48,071 nucleotides of DNA from Stenotrophomonas koreensis (GTDB taxonomy: Bacteria; Pseudomonadota; Gammaproteobacteria; Xanthomonadales; Xanthomonadaceae): the NCBI RefSeq assembly GCF_001431525.1, contig NZ_LDJH01000016.1, positions 1 to 48,071 of the forward strand, in the 5' to 3' direction. The translations under genes and the position numbers were made by a program. The notes below the pieces were generated by a model, which saw nothing but the letters and a program-made list of their open reading frames with translations, was not told where the DNA came from and did no database searches. Positions 1 to 8,399 of the stretch are shown here, piece by piece. The stretch's first letter is position 1. Each line of letters begins with the position of its first letter.

Positions 1-21
1 CACCCGCACCCGCACCCGCAG
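1..21 (+). repeat. Short tandem repeat CCCGCA inside dnaX
   Basis: The window opens with about three copies of a six-base unit (CCCGCA), read in frame as Pro-Ala pairs in the tau linker. It is truncated by the window edge, so the full copy number is unknown. Such linkers tolerate length changes. Confidence 0.6.
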
Positions 22-557
22 ATCCGCCCGGCAGTGGGCAGGCGCAGGTCCCGGCCGGGCAGGCCGCCGCTGCGGACATGGAGGGTTTGCCCGCTGCTGC
101 GGGCGGTTCAGTGCCGCCACCGGCCGCCGTTGAGCCCGCCGTGTCGCCAGCCGCCACGGGCCACGCGCTGGTCAATGCCGAGGACTGGCTGGATTTTGTC
201 GCCTCCAGCGGTTTGAGCGGCCCGGCACGTGAGCTGGCGGCCAACTGTGCCTTCACCGGCCATGGGCAAGGCGTGTTGCGCCTGGTGCTGGCCGACGGTT
301 TTGATTACCTGCAGACCGATCGCTCGCTGGAGCAGCTGGGACAGGCCCTGGCCGACCATCTGGGCCAGCGTCCGCGGATCGTGCTCGGCAGTGGCCAGAC
401 GCAGGCCGAAACCCTGCACGCTCGCCAGGAGCGTGAGCGTGAGGAGCGTCAAACGGCGGCACAGACCGCTTTTTCCGCCAACCCGTACGTGCGTGAGCTG
501 GTTGAACAGCAGGGCGCACGCCTGGTGCCGGACACCATTCGACCCTACCAAGAGTAA
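1..557 (+). CDS. dnaX: DNA polymerase III subunit tau/gamma, C-terminal fragment
   Basis: The frame is open from base 3, so the gene begins left of the window. About 184 residues remain. They start with a Pro/Ala-rich linker (PAPAPA repeat) followed by a compact acidic domain ending in PYQE, as expected for the tau C-terminal region that contacts the polymerase alpha subunit and DnaB. The ATPase and the zinc finger lie outside the window, so it cannot be seen whether a gamma form is made by frameshifting. The identification rests mainly on the arrangement dnaX-ybaB-recR, a conserved trio, plus the C-terminal composition. The stop is 5 bases before ybaB, so the genes are very probably co-transcribed. 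Confidence 0.88.
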   Translation, partial: PAPAPADPPGSGQAQVPAGQAAAADMEGLPAAAGGSVPPPAAVEPAVSPAATGHALVNAEDWLDFVASSGLSGPARELAANCAFTGHGQGVLRLVLADGFDYLQTDRSLEQLGQALADHLGQRPRIVLGSGQTQAETLHARQEREREERQTAAQTAFSANPYVRELVEQQGARLVPDTIRPYQE

Positions 558-562
558 GAACT

Positions 563-883
563 ATGCGTGGCAATATCGCCCAATTGATGCAGCAGGCGCA
601 GAAGATGCAGGAAAACCTGCAGCGCGCCCAGGAAGACCTGGCCAAGCTGGAAGTCACCGGCAGCGCCGGTGGTGGCATGGTCAGCATTACCCTGACCGGC
701 ACCAAGGAATGCCGCAAGGTGCGGATCGACCCGTCGATCCTGTCTGACCAGGAAATGGTCGAGGACCTGATCGCTGCCGCCTTCAACGACGCCTCCAACA
801 AGATCGATGCCGAGTCCAAGAGCAAGATGGGCGCGGCCACCGCTGGCATGCAGCTGCCGCCGGGCATGAAGCTGCCGTTCTGA
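563..883 (+). CDS. ybaB: YbaB/EbfC family nucleoid-associated DNA-binding protein
   Basis: The product has 106 residues, the usual YbaB/EbfC length. It begins with the family's N-terminal amphipathic helix rich in Gln and Met ([13 protein letters not shown]) and ends with the typical PPGMKLPF tail. Family members are dimeric tweezer-shaped proteins that bind DNA and are linked to nucleoid structure and RecR-dependent repair. It lies directly between dnaX and recR, the conserved order in gammaproteobacteria. The start ATG is 5 bases after the dnaX stop with only a weak ribosome site, so translation is probably coupled to dnaX. Confidence 0.95.
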   Translation: MRGNIAQLMQQAQKMQENLQRAQEDLAKLEVTGSAGGGMVSITLTGTKECRKVRIDPSILSDQEMVEDLIAAAFNDASNKIDAESKSKMGAATAGMQLPPGMKLPF

Positions 884-937
884 TCCACCCTCCGGTGCGC
901 AGGTGCTGCGCCTGCGCGCCGGTCCTTGAGTGTTCCC

Positions 938-1537
938 GTGAGCGCACCGTTACTTGATCAACTGATTGCGGCCCTGCGCATCCTGCCCGGTGTCGGCCCC
1001 AAGAGTGCCCAGCGCATGGCTTACCACGTGCTCGAGCGCGACCGTGAACGGGCGGCCGAGCTGGCGCGTCTGCTGGCCGAGGCGGTGGAGGTGATCGGCC
1101 GCTGCGAGAGCTGCCGCGATTTCAGCCAGGACCCGCTGTGCCGCGTGTGCCAGTCCAGTGGGCGTGAGCGCAGCCAGCTGTGCGTGGTGGAATCGCCCGC
1201 CGACCGTCTGGCCATTGAACAGGCCACCGGCTTTCGTGGTCTGTACTTCGTGCTGCTGGGCCGGTTGTCGCCGCTGGACGGCATCGGGCCGCAGGAGCTG
1301 GGACTGGAGCACCTGGGACAGCGTCTGGCGGCCGGCGAGATCAGTGAACTGATCATCGCCACCAGTGCCACGGTGGAGGGCGAGGCCACGGCGCATTACC
1401 TGGCGCAGCTGGCGCGCCGGCATGGCGTGCAACCCAGCCGTCTGGCCCAGGGCCTGCCGCTGGGCGGTGAGCTGGAATATGTCGATCGCGGCACCCTGTC
1501 CCATGCCTTTGGCAGCCGCGCTGAAGTCCCGCGCTGA
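938..1537 (+). CDS. recR: Recombination protein RecR
   Basis: The product has 199 residues from the GTG at 938. RecR works with RecF and RecO to load RecA at gaps. Visible parts are the N-terminal helix-hairpin-helix (LPGVGPKSAQRMAYH), a C4 zinc finger (CESC...CRVC) around residues 54-69, a Toprim domain beginning LCVVESPADRLAIE, and a C-terminal Walker-B-like region with the PLGGELEYVD sequence. A TTG at 926 would add four residues. I prefer GTG 938 because it gives MSAPLLDQLI, matching the family start. The gene follows ybaB after 54 bases. Confidence 0.95.
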   Translation: MSAPLLDQLIAALRILPGVGPKSAQRMAYHVLERDRERAAELARLLAEAVEVIGRCESCRDFSQDPLCRVCQSSGRERSQLCVVESPADRLAIEQATGFRGLYFVLLGRLSPLDGIGPQELGLEHLGQRLAAGEISELIIATSATVEGEATAHYLAQLARRHGVQPSRLAQGLPLGGELEYVDRGTLSHAFGSRAEVPR

Positions 1538-1581
1538 GTCATCGGCTAAGCTTGGATGATCGTTGATTGTCCAAGGTCGCC

Positions 1582-1932
1582 ATGAGCCAGGAAACCATTT
1601 TCAGCAAGATCATCCGTCGTGAAATACCGGCCACCATCGTCTACGAAGACGACGAGGTGCTCGGATTCAAGGACATCGCACCGAAGGCGCCGGTGCATGT
1701 GCTGTTCATTCCGAAGAACCAGATCATCCCGACCCTGGATGACCTGCGTGCCGAGCAGGCGCCGTTGATTGGCCGGCTCGCCCTGGCCGCAGCGGCGTAT
1801 GCGCGTGAACAGGGTCTGGCCGAGGATGGCTATCGTATCGTGATGAACTGCCGTGAGCATGCCGGACAGACCGTCTTCCATATCCACATGCACCTGCTTG
1901 CCGGCGCTGCCCTGGGCGATTTTGGCGTCTGA
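1582..1932 (+). CDS. HIT family (HinT-like) nucleotide hydrolase
   Basis: The product has 116 residues. The histidine triad H-I-H-M-H-L near the C-terminus is the nucleotidyl-transfer/hydrolysis site of the HIT superfamily; HinT-type members cleave purine nucleoside phosphoramidates such as AMP-lysine. The start IFSKIIRREIPA and the central VLFIPKNQI match the HinT branch. ATG 1582 is chosen over an in-frame TTG at 1567 because AAGG at 1573-1576 is well spaced for it. The gene is monocistronic or the last gene of the recR unit, followed by a strong palindrome at 1954-1987. Confidence 0.93.
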   Translation: MSQETIFSKIIRREIPATIVYEDDEVLGFKDIAPKAPVHVLFIPKNQIIPTLDDLRAEQAPLIGRLALAAAAYAREQGLAEDGYRIVMNCREHAGQTVFHIHMHLLAGAALGDFGV

Positions 1933-1953
1933 GCCGCCACCAGTGACGGCTGG

Positions 1954-1987
1954 GACAACAACGGCGCCTGCAGGCGCCGTTGTTGTC
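1954..1987. terminator. 34-bp perfect palindrome, probable bidirectional terminator
   Basis: Two 17-base arms (1954-1970 and 1971-1987) are exactly complementary. The outer part is A/T-richer (GACAACAAC/GTTGTTGTC) and the inner part GC-rich, so transcripts of either strand would form a stem ending in a U/G-rich 3' flank. It sits between the convergent HIT gene and slp. There is no classic T run. Confidence 0.7.
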
Positions 1988-2010
1988 TCAGGTGCTTGTC
2001 GGTGGGGCGG

Positions 2011-2535
2011 TTACCACCAGCCGTACCAGCCCCAGCGCGGGCCCCACGGGCCCGGGCCCCATGGGCCGTAGTACGGGTAGGGCGGTGGCAGGTTGGACTG
2101 GGTCTGTTCCGGCCACAGGTAAATTACATCGGCGGCCAGGCGTGGCAGCGTGTATTCGTACTCGCCGATCTTGACGCTCTGCTGGCCGTCGAGGCGGCCG
2201 ATGAAGGTGATCTCGCGCCCCGGCTGGAAAACGGCCGGGTCATAGAAACCGCTGCGGCAAGCCAGGAAGCGGCCGTCGCTGGCGTCGTTGTTGCGCGCAG
2301 TCGGCCGGCCCAGGCTGTTGAGTGGGCGGGCGAGCATCTGGAAGCAGGTCTGGTCGGCGCCGGGAAGGGTCTCGATGACCCGTCCGCCCCAGCGTACGCT
2401 CTGGCCCTGGGCCGTCTGTGTCAGGCCTTGCTGGGGAGTGATCGGGGCAAACTGGCCCTGCAGCGGCTTCGGTGCAGTGGCGCAGGCAGCCAGCAACACG
2501 CTGGCAAGTGCAGGCAGCAACAAGCGGATGTTCAT
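2011..2535 (-). CDS. Slp family outer membrane lipoprotein
   Basis: The product has 174 residues with a lipoprotein signal peptide ending in LLAAC (lipid-modified Cys18). The body matches the Slp family: a 'WGGRVIET' start of the beta domain, 'ARPLNSLGRP', 'GRFLACRSGFYDPAVF' and 'GREITFIGRLDG'. Slp of E. coli is a starvation-induced outer membrane lipoprotein of unknown mechanism. The last 25 residues are strikingly rich in Pro, Gly, Trp and Tyr, likely a disordered surface tail. A ribosome site (GGAG, 8 bases upstream) and a TACACT -10 element at 2584-2579 suggest its own promoter, separate from tgpA upstream. Confidence 0.88.
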   Translation of the reverse strand: MNIRLLLPALASVLLAACATAPKPLQGQFAPITPQQGLTQTAQGQSVRWGGRVIETLPGADQTCFQMLARPLNSLGRPTARNNDASDGRFLACRSGFYDPAVFQPGREITFIGRLDGQQSVKIGEYEYTLPRLAADVIYLWPEQTQSNLPPPYPYYGPWGPGPWGPRWGWYGWW

Positions 2536-2578
2536 CTGTCAGCTCCAGGAGCGCGGCAACGGCCGCATGACGCAGGAA

Positions 2579-2584
2579 AGTGTA
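2579..2584 (-). promoter_or_regulatory. Candidate -10 element for slp
   Basis: On the minus strand the hexamer TACACT ends 43 bases before the slp ATG. A -35 is weak. The 93-base gap after tgpA makes an independent promoter plausible. Confidence 0.3.
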
Positions 2585-2628
2585 GCCCGCTGTCCGGGGG
2601 CGTGGCAGCGGGCCTGGTCGTGGGTTGT

Positions 2629-4572
2629 TCAGCTGCGTTTGGGGCGGTGACGACGCAGCTGCGCCAGCAGCGGCGGGTCGGCCTGGCCGGCATACCGGCT
2701 GGCGTTGTAGCGTCGCGCCAGCTCCGTCAGCGGGCTGTCGCCGAGCTGTCGCTGGACACGGGCCGCCCAGGCCTGGGCGCTTTCGTTGCGGCCCGGTTCC
2801 AGGCCCAGGTGGCGATAGCGCTGGCCCAGGCGCTGCCAGGCGGCCAGCAGTGGATCGGCTGGCGCCTTGCTGCGGGTCAGCAGCTGCCACATCAAGGCAA
2901 CGGCCAGCCCGCTGGCGAGCAGCCACGCCAGCATCAGCAGGCTGCGTGCGAATGGCGCATCGGCCAGGTTGAAATACCGCAGCAGGCGCGCCTGTGCGGC
3001 GGCGTCGTAGCCAAGCACCTGCTGGTTCCAGCGTTGCCGCAGCCAGTCCCCGGCTTCACGCAGCGCCTGCCAGCGCAGGCCCAGTGCCGGCAGCAGGCCT
3101 TCTGTGGCCACCTCGCCATCGGCCAGCCGTTGTTCCAGGGTGTCGTAGATGCGCTCGGGTGCGACGGCGGCGGTCGGGTCCACGCGTACCCAGCCACGGC
3201 CGGCCAGCCACACTTCATTCCACGCGTGCGCATCCATCCGCCGTACCACCCAGTAGTCGCCATAGCGGTTGCGCACGCCTCCGGTGTAGCCGGTGACCAC
3301 CCGGGTGGGGACGCCGGCACTGCGCAGCAGGATGGCAAAGGACGAGCTGAAGTGTTCGCAGAAGCCTGCCTGTTGATCGAACAGGAATTCATCGGCCAGG
3401 TGGCGTCCGGGCAGCGGTGTGGCCAGGGTATAGGCAAAGTCGCGGCGTACCCATTGCAGGGCGCGCTGGACGATCTTCTCGCCATCCCCGGCGGCTTCGC
3501 GCTGCCATTGCCGGCCCAGCGCAAGCGTGCGTGGGTTGTACCCTTCCGGCAACGCCAGGTAATGCCGGCGCAGTGCGTCGCTCAATGCGCTGGTATCGGC
3601 CTGCGCCGGGCTGGAAGCCAGTGCCCAGCGGGTCAGGCCGGTCAGCGGGCGTTCGCTGCGCAGGCTGTACTGGCCATCCAGGTGGCTGCCTGCGGGGGCG
3701 GCCAGCGGCAGGTCCAGGGCCACCAGCTGGCGCTTGTCGGTCGGCTCGTAGTCAATGACGTAGCGCCACTGCGCGACGCTGTCGCGTGGTGTGGCCGCCT
3801 GCCCGGGCAGGTTGGCGCGTGACCAGCTGCTGCCATCGAACTGCGACATCACCGGGCCGCGCCAGTAGCGCTGCTCGGGTGCCGGAACCGGGCCATCGAA
3901 GCGCACGCGCAGGGCGGCGCTGTCATCGGCCATCAGGTCGATCCACTTGCCCGGCTGCAGTGTGTCGCTCAGGCCGGGCCGGCCCACCGCCCGCTCGGGC
4001 AGGCCCCAAAGCGGACCATCCAGGCGCGGCAGCAACCAGAACGCGGCCAGGGCAAGCGGCAGTGCCAGCAACAGGAGCAGCATCACCTGGCGCAGCTGCG
4101 GCAGTGCGGCCTGGCTGGGCAGCCCCACCGACCAGCGGGCCAGCCGTGCCAGGTTGGCCAGGGCCGCCAGTACCGCCAGCAGCCCAAGCAGCAGGCTCAG
4201 TGGTCCCTGATCGAGCAGGAACGCGGCAAAGGGCGCAAACAGGGCAAAGCCGATGGCACTGCGCGCATCGCGCAGGTTGCGCAGTTCGCTGCCCTTGATT
4301 GCCAGCATGGCGGCCAGCAGGGCGCAGCCGGTATCGCGTCCGGGGCGCAGGCCCATCTGCTGGGCAATGGTGGCCAGCACCAGTACCACCAGCAACAGGC
4401 GCAGCACCGAGGGCAATGACCAGCGCAGGCTGGCGCCACTGATCAGCAGCCAGCTGGCAGCCACCAGTATGGCCAGCAGGTGGGGAAGCTGCAGCAGCAA
4501 CGGCAGCAGGGCGATACCCAGGGTGGCCAGTACCGGCCAGCGCAGCGGCAGGGGCAGGTTGTCAGCGTTCAT
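2629..4572 (-). CDS. tgpA: TgpA-type membrane transglutaminase-like protein (DUF3488/transglutaminase core)
   Basis: The product has 647 residues. The N-terminal ~180 residues are several hydrophobic helices (DUF3488). A periplasmic transglutaminase-like domain follows, with Cys405 (in AGFCEHF), His449 (DAHAWNEVW) and Asp465 (VRVDPTAA) as the expected catalytic triad. One more membrane helix near residue 550 precedes a cytoplasmic DUF4129-like tail. The founding member, TgpA of Pseudomonas aeruginosa, is essential for viability there; its substrate is uncertain. It is the last gene of moxR-DUF58-tgpA and overlaps the DUF58 gene by 11 bases, which implies translational coupling. Confidence 0.92.
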   Translation of the reverse strand: MNADNLPLPLRWPVLATLGIALLPLLLQLPHLLAILVAASWLLISGASLRWSLPSVLRLLLVVLVLATIAQQMGLRPGRDTGCALLAAMLAIKGSELRNLRDARSAIGFALFAPFAAFLLDQGPLSLLLGLLAVLAALANLARLARWSVGLPSQAALPQLRQVMLLLLLALPLALAAFWLLPRLDGPLWGLPERAVGRPGLSDTLQPGKWIDLMADDSAALRVRFDGPVPAPEQRYWRGPVMSQFDGSSWSRANLPGQAATPRDSVAQWRYVIDYEPTDKRQLVALDLPLAAPAGSHLDGQYSLRSERPLTGLTRWALASSPAQADTSALSDALRRHYLALPEGYNPRTLALGRQWQREAAGDGEKIVQRALQWVRRDFAYTLATPLPGRHLADEFLFDQQAGFCEHFSSSFAILLRSAGVPTRVVTGYTGGVRNRYGDYWVVRRMDAHAWNEVWLAGRGWVRVDPTAAVAPERIYDTLEQRLADGEVATEGLLPALGLRWQALREAGDWLRQRWNQQVLGYDAAAQARLLRYFNLADAPFARSLLMLAWLLASGLAVALMWQLLTRSKAPADPLLAAWQRLGQRYRHLGLEPGRNESAQAWAARVQRQLGDSPLTELARRYNASRYAGQADPPLLAQLRRHRPKRS

Positions 4573-5533
4573 CGGGCATCAACGCCAGGGCGCGCAGGCA
4601 GGCTTGCAGGTGATCGTGTCCGCTGCCCGGGCCCAGGGCCGGTTGGCCGGGCAGCTGCAGGCTCCAGCGGCGTTGGCTGTGGGCGGCAAGTTCCATCCAG
4701 TGGGCCAGGCGGCTGATCCTGGCCTCGTATGCCAGGTGGCCCAGCTGCTGCCAATCCAGTGCCAGTGGGGTGGGCCCGCCGCCGGTGGGCTGGCGCACCA
4801 GCAGGCTTTGCCGGTGTGCCGATGCCTTCCAGGCGATGCGGGCGCGGCTGTCACCGGGTCGGTAATCGCGCAGCAGGTCGTCCTCGCCGGCCTGATCAGG
4901 CCGGTTGCCGCTGGCGCTGGGGGGCGTGGGCAGGGGCGGGCCGTTGTGTTCTGCCGCCGGGTAGATCAGGTACTGCCGGTGGGGGTGCAGCCGGGTCCAT
5001 GCCAGCACCAGACCCAGCGGCTGGGTGGTGCTCAGGGTCAGTGGCGGAAGGGGGTGCAGGCCGCGCTTGACCGCGGGCAGCGAGCAGATGGCCTGCAATT
5101 GGTGGCTGTCGGCCGTGGTTGCAGGGGCTGCCGTGGCAGCGGCGCCATCATCCCATTGCACGCGCAGGCCCTCGCGCCGACGCGGGTCGGCATGTTCGAG
5201 CTGGATGTGCACCTGCGCCGGTTCGCCGGCCCGGGCCGGTGCGGCCTGGATGCCGGCCACCACCACGCCGGACAGCTGTAGGTGGGCACTCAGGGCGCTG
5301 GCCAGCCCGGCACCGGCCAGCAACAGGGCCAGCAGCAATGCCGGGTTGTTGCCATAGTTCAGTGCGCCCAGGCTCATCACCAGCACCAGGGTGGCAAAAA
5401 ACAGGCCCACCCCCGTGGGCAGCACATAGATGCGCCGGGCATTGACCGCGCAGGGCAGGGGCTGGCGTTTGAGCCGGCCCAGCTTGCGTGACAGCTGCAG
5501 GACGTACGGGTGCAAGGCAGGGCGAGGGTTCAA
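4562..5533 (-). CDS. DUF58 domain protein
   Basis: The product has 323 residues with two N-terminal membrane helices (about 38-60 and 66-86) and a cytoplasmic region carrying the DUF58 signature RDYRPGDSRARIAWK followed by LLVRQ. DUF58 proteins partner with MoxR ATPases, sometimes with a von Willebrand A-like fold, and are thought to help assemble or activate envelope complexes. It overlaps moxR by 4 bases and tgpA by 11, so the three products are probably made in step. Confidence 0.92.
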   Translation of the reverse strand: MNPRPALHPYVLQLSRKLGRLKRQPLPCAVNARRIYVLPTGVGLFFATLVLVMSLGALNYGNNPALLLALLLAGAGLASALSAHLQLSGVVVAGIQAAPARAGEPAQVHIQLEHADPRRREGLRVQWDDGAAATAAPATTADSHQLQAICSLPAVKRGLHPLPPLTLSTTQPLGLVLAWTRLHPHRQYLIYPAAEHNGPPLPTPPSASGNRPDQAGEDDLLRDYRPGDSRARIAWKASAHRQSLLVRQPTGGGPTPLALDWQQLGHLAYEARISRLAHWMELAAHSQRRWSLQLPGQPALGPGSGHDHLQACLRALALMPDER

Positions 5534-6483
5534 TCCACTGCCACCCGTGCCAGCAGCATCTGCGCCAGCGCCTGGCCGCTGTGCTCGCCGCCGGCAGCGA
5601 CCAGACGGTGGCCGGCCAGGGCCACGAACACGGCCTGGATATCGTCCGGCAGCACATGGCTGCGGTTGCGCAGCAGTGCGTGGGCGCGCGCGGCCTGCAG
5701 CAGTGCCAGACCGGCACGCGGGGAAAGGCCGGTGGCGATATCGGCATGCTGGCGGCTGGCGGCCAGCAGCGCCTGCAGATAGTCCAGCAGGGCGTCGCTG
5801 GCATGGACCTGCAACACCGCCTGGCGCAGCGCGCTGACGCTGGCCGGGTCCAGCTGTGGCTGGCAGGCAGCAATCATCTGCCGGCGGTGCTCGCCCCGCA
5901 GCAGCGCACGCTCGGCCGCCGGGCTGGGGTAGCCCATGCTCAGGCGCAGGGTGAAACGGTCCAGCTGCGAATCGGGCAGTGGGAAGGTGCCGCTCAGATC
6001 GGTCGGGTTCTGGGTGGCAATCACAAAGAACGGCTCGGGCAGGCGATGGCTTGTCCCGTCAATGGTGACCTGGTGCTCGGCCATGGCTTCCAGCAGCGCG
6101 CTCTGCGTGCGTGGCGGGGCGCGGTTGATCTCGTCGGCCAGCAGCACGCCGGTAAAGATCGGCCCGGGATGAAACACGAACTGGCCACGCTGTGGCTCAT
6201 GCACCGATACCCCGAGGATATCGGCCGGCAGCAGGTCGGTGGTGAACTGGACGCGCTTGAACTCCAGGCCGACGGTCTGCGCCAGGGCATGGGCGAGCGT
6301 GGTCTTGCCCAGGCCGGGCAGGTCTTCCAGCAGCAGATGACCGCCTGCCAGCAGCGCGACAAAGGCCAGTTTGATCTGCTGGGGCTTGCCCACGACCAGG
6401 GCATTGACCTGTTCCAGCGCTCTGGCCAGGGCAAATTGCTGTTGTTCAGTTACGATGTCGTGGAAGGAACGCACTTCGGGCAT
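5530..6483 (-). CDS. MoxR family AAA+ ATPase
   Basis: The product has 317 residues from ATG 6483; an in-frame GTG at 6507 would add eight. It shows the MoxR Walker A PGLGKT (around residue 57), Walker B GVLLADEINRAPP, sensor VIATQNPTD and the arginine-finger region FTLRLSMGYP. MoxR ATPases are chaperone-like and act with DUF58/VWA proteins. It is the first gene of the moxR-DUF58-tgpA operon and divergent from the glycosyltransferase gene, with start sites only 37 bases apart. Confidence 0.93.
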   Translation of the reverse strand: MPEVRSFHDIVTEQQQFALARALEQVNALVVGKPQQIKLAFVALLAGGHLLLEDLPGLGKTTLAHALAQTVGLEFKRVQFTTDLLPADILGVSVHEPQRGQFVFHPGPIFTGVLLADEINRAPPRTQSALLEAMAEHQVTIDGTSHRLPEPFFVIATQNPTDLSGTFPLPDSQLDRFTLRLSMGYPSPAAERALLRGEHRRQMIAACQPQLDPASVSALRQAVLQVHASDALLDYLQALLAASRQHADIATGLSPRAGLALLQAARAHALLRNRSHVLPDDIQAVFVALAGHRLVAAGGEHSGQALAQMLLARVAVD

Positions 6484-6511
6484 GGGGAGCTCGCTTAACG
6501 GAAGCACTGGG

Positions 6512-6517
6512 AGTGTA
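6512..6517 (-). promoter_or_regulatory. Candidate -10 for the moxR operon
   Basis: TACACT reads on the minus strand about 28 bases before ATG 6483. The start of transcription would fall near 6505, close to the alternative GTG start. No good -35 is visible, and the element lies in the short spacer shared with the divergent glycosyltransferase gene. Confidence 0.3.
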
Positions 6518-6520
6518 GCG

Positions 6521-8365
6521 GTGGTCGAGGCCGAGTCGTGGTGGCGGAAGTGTTTTTTGTTGCTGTGGGCATCGGCTGCGGCAATAAAACTGCTCGTTGC
6601 TTCCCAGTTGCCCTTGTTCGTCGATGAGGCCTTTTATTGGCAGGAAGGCCAGCGCCTGGCCCCGGCCTACTCGGACCTGCCGGGTTTGACCGCTTGGCTG
6701 ACCCGCCTGGGGGTCGAGCTCGGCGGGCAGCACGTGCTGGCGCTGCGGCTGCCGTTCCTGGCCATCGCCGCCATCATTCCCTGGTTTGTGGTGCGCATGT
6801 CCGCGCGCTGGTTCGGCGAGGTCGCCGGCTGGCAGGCCGGGGTGCTGTGCCTGCTGATGCCGCTGTCCGGCACCCTGGGGCTGTTGGCCGTGCCGGATGT
6901 GCCGATGGCCCTGGCAGCGGTGCTGTGCCTGCATGCCGTGGCGCGCCTGCTGCGCCAGGTCAACGCCTTCAACGCGGTGGAGCTGGCCTTCGGGCTGGCC
7001 CTGGGCGCGTTGAGTCATTACCGCTTTCTGGGCGTCATCGGCATGGGTCTGATGGCGTTGTTGCTGCTGCCGCAGGGGCGGCGCCTGCTGCGCGACAGCC
7101 GGGTGTGGATGGCGTTGAGCGTCGGTGTGGTGGCGTGGTTGCCGCTGCTGGCCTGGAATGCCGACAACCACGATGCCGGCCTGCGCTTCCAGCTGCTTGA
7201 CCGTCACCCATGGCGCTTTCATCTGGAAGGCCTGTTCTTTCTGTTGATCCAGCCGCTGATGGTGACCCCGCTGCTGTGCGGCCTGCTCTGGCTGGTGGCC
7301 TGGCGGGGTGGGCGAGAGCCCGGCTGGAGCGCGCCGATGCGCTATTTCGCGCTGGCCGGCGGCGTCTCCACCGCGATGATTTTCACGTTGGGGTTCTTTA
7401 CCGATATCGAGCGCATCAGCTTCCACTGGCCCTTGCCGGGTTACCTGGCGTTGCTGGTGGCCGCACCGGCGCTGCTGGCAGGCTGGTCGCCGCGGTGGCG
7501 GCGCCTCCTGTGGGCGACGATGGCCATGGGCCTGGTCGCGGCGATGGGTTATTACGCGATGGCCGGCAGTCCGGGCCTGCGTCAGTCCCTGGCCGACAAC
7601 AAGTTCTATCCGCGCAACTTCATCGGTTGGGAGCCATTGGCCGTGGCGGTACGCGATGAGCTGGCGCAGATGCCCGAAGGCAGCCGGCTGTTGGCCGGCA
7701 GTTTCAAGATCGGTGCCGAACTGGGTTTCCAGCTGGGTGATCCCGACATCGCGGTGTTGCCGCATGCACTCAATGACCGCCACGGGCGTACCGCGCAACT
7801 GGCGCTGTGGGGCCTGATCGGCGATGGCCGCAGCGAGGTACCGCAGCTGCTGGTGGTCAATCCGGCCGATCAGCGCTTTCGTGACCTGCTGGCGCGCTAC
7901 CACCAGCTGTGTGAGTGGTTTGGTCCCTTGCCCGGTCCGACGACCGTGTCGATTGACCATGGCCGCCAGCGGTTTTTGTTGTTCCGCCTGCCTGCGCTGT
8001 CGGCGCCGCAGCCCGGGCCGTGCGTGACCCCGGCCATCGCCTGGGTCGATACCCCGTTGCCGCGGCAGGTGGTGGGCGATCGGCTTGAGGTAACTGGCTG
8101 GGCCTTCAAGGACGGGGTTGGCCTGCGCAGTGTGGAAGTGCTGCTGGACGGGCAGCCACTGCAGCTGGCCGATTATGGCCGTGCGCTTGACGTGCGCGCG
8201 GTATGGCCGGCCAGCAACGACCCGCAGCATCCGCATGTGGGCTTTGCGGCGCAGCTGGATCTGTCGGCAGTGCCCGCAGGTACCCATTGGCTGGGCCTGC
8301 GCCTGCACGGCAATGACGGCAGCAGCGAGGACTGGGCACAGCAGCGGATCGAGCTGCGGCGCTGA
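6521..8365 (+). CDS. PMT/ArnT-like membrane glycosyltransferase (GT-C) with C-terminal Ig-like domain
   Basis: The product has 614 residues. About ten hydrophobic helices occupy residues 10-380. The first loop carries VDEAFYWQEG, matching the acidic D-E-A-x-Y-W motif of PMT_2/ArnT-type enzymes that use polyprenyl-phosphate sugars; the acceptor is unknown. Residues about 390-510 form a periplasmic domain. The last ~105 residues contain GWAFKDGVGLRSVEVLLDG, typical of bacterial Ig-like beta-sandwich modules. GTG 6521 is chosen because GGGAG at 6509-6513 is 7 bases upstream and longer starts run into moxR antisense sequence. It could modify lipid A, a glycan or a protein. Confidence 0.82.
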   Translation: MVEAESWWRKCFLLLWASAAAIKLLVASQLPLFVDEAFYWQEGQRLAPAYSDLPGLTAWLTRLGVELGGQHVLALRLPFLAIAAIIPWFVVRMSARWFGEVAGWQAGVLCLLMPLSGTLGLLAVPDVPMALAAVLCLHAVARLLRQVNAFNAVELAFGLALGALSHYRFLGVIGMGLMALLLLPQGRRLLRDSRVWMALSVGVVAWLPLLAWNADNHDAGLRFQLLDRHPWRFHLEGLFFLLIQPLMVTPLLCGLLWLVAWRGGREPGWSAPMRYFALAGGVSTAMIFTLGFFTDIERISFHWPLPGYLALLVAAPALLAGWSPRWRRLLWATMAMGLVAAMGYYAMAGSPGLRQSLADNKFYPRNFIGWEPLAVAVRDELAQMPEGSRLLAGSFKIGAELGFQLGDPDIAVLPHALNDRHGRTAQLALWGLIGDGRSEVPQLLVVNPADQRFRDLLARYHQLCEWFGPLPGPTTVSIDHGRQRFLLFRLPALSAPQPGPCVTPAIAWVDTPLPRQVVGDRLEVTGWAFKDGVGLRSVEVLLDGQPLQLADYGRALDVRAVWPASNDPQHPHVGFAAQLDLSAVPAGTHWLGLRLHGNDGSSEDWAQQRIELRR

Positions 8366-8399
8366 CCGCTACGTTTGCGCGCTGGCCTGTGGTGGTCGG

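Noticed and set aside
2240..2926. 228-codon frame on - strand
   Set aside because: Overlaps the slp start and the end of tgpA in another frame; no family match.
1996..3822. 608-codon open frame on + strand
   Set aside because: It lies antisense to slp and tgpA, has no recognised domain and no ribosome site. Long antisense frames are expected at this GC content.
6446..8308. 620-codon open frame on - strand
   Set aside because: Antisense to the glycosyltransferase gene; Gln/His/Arg-rich shadow frame.
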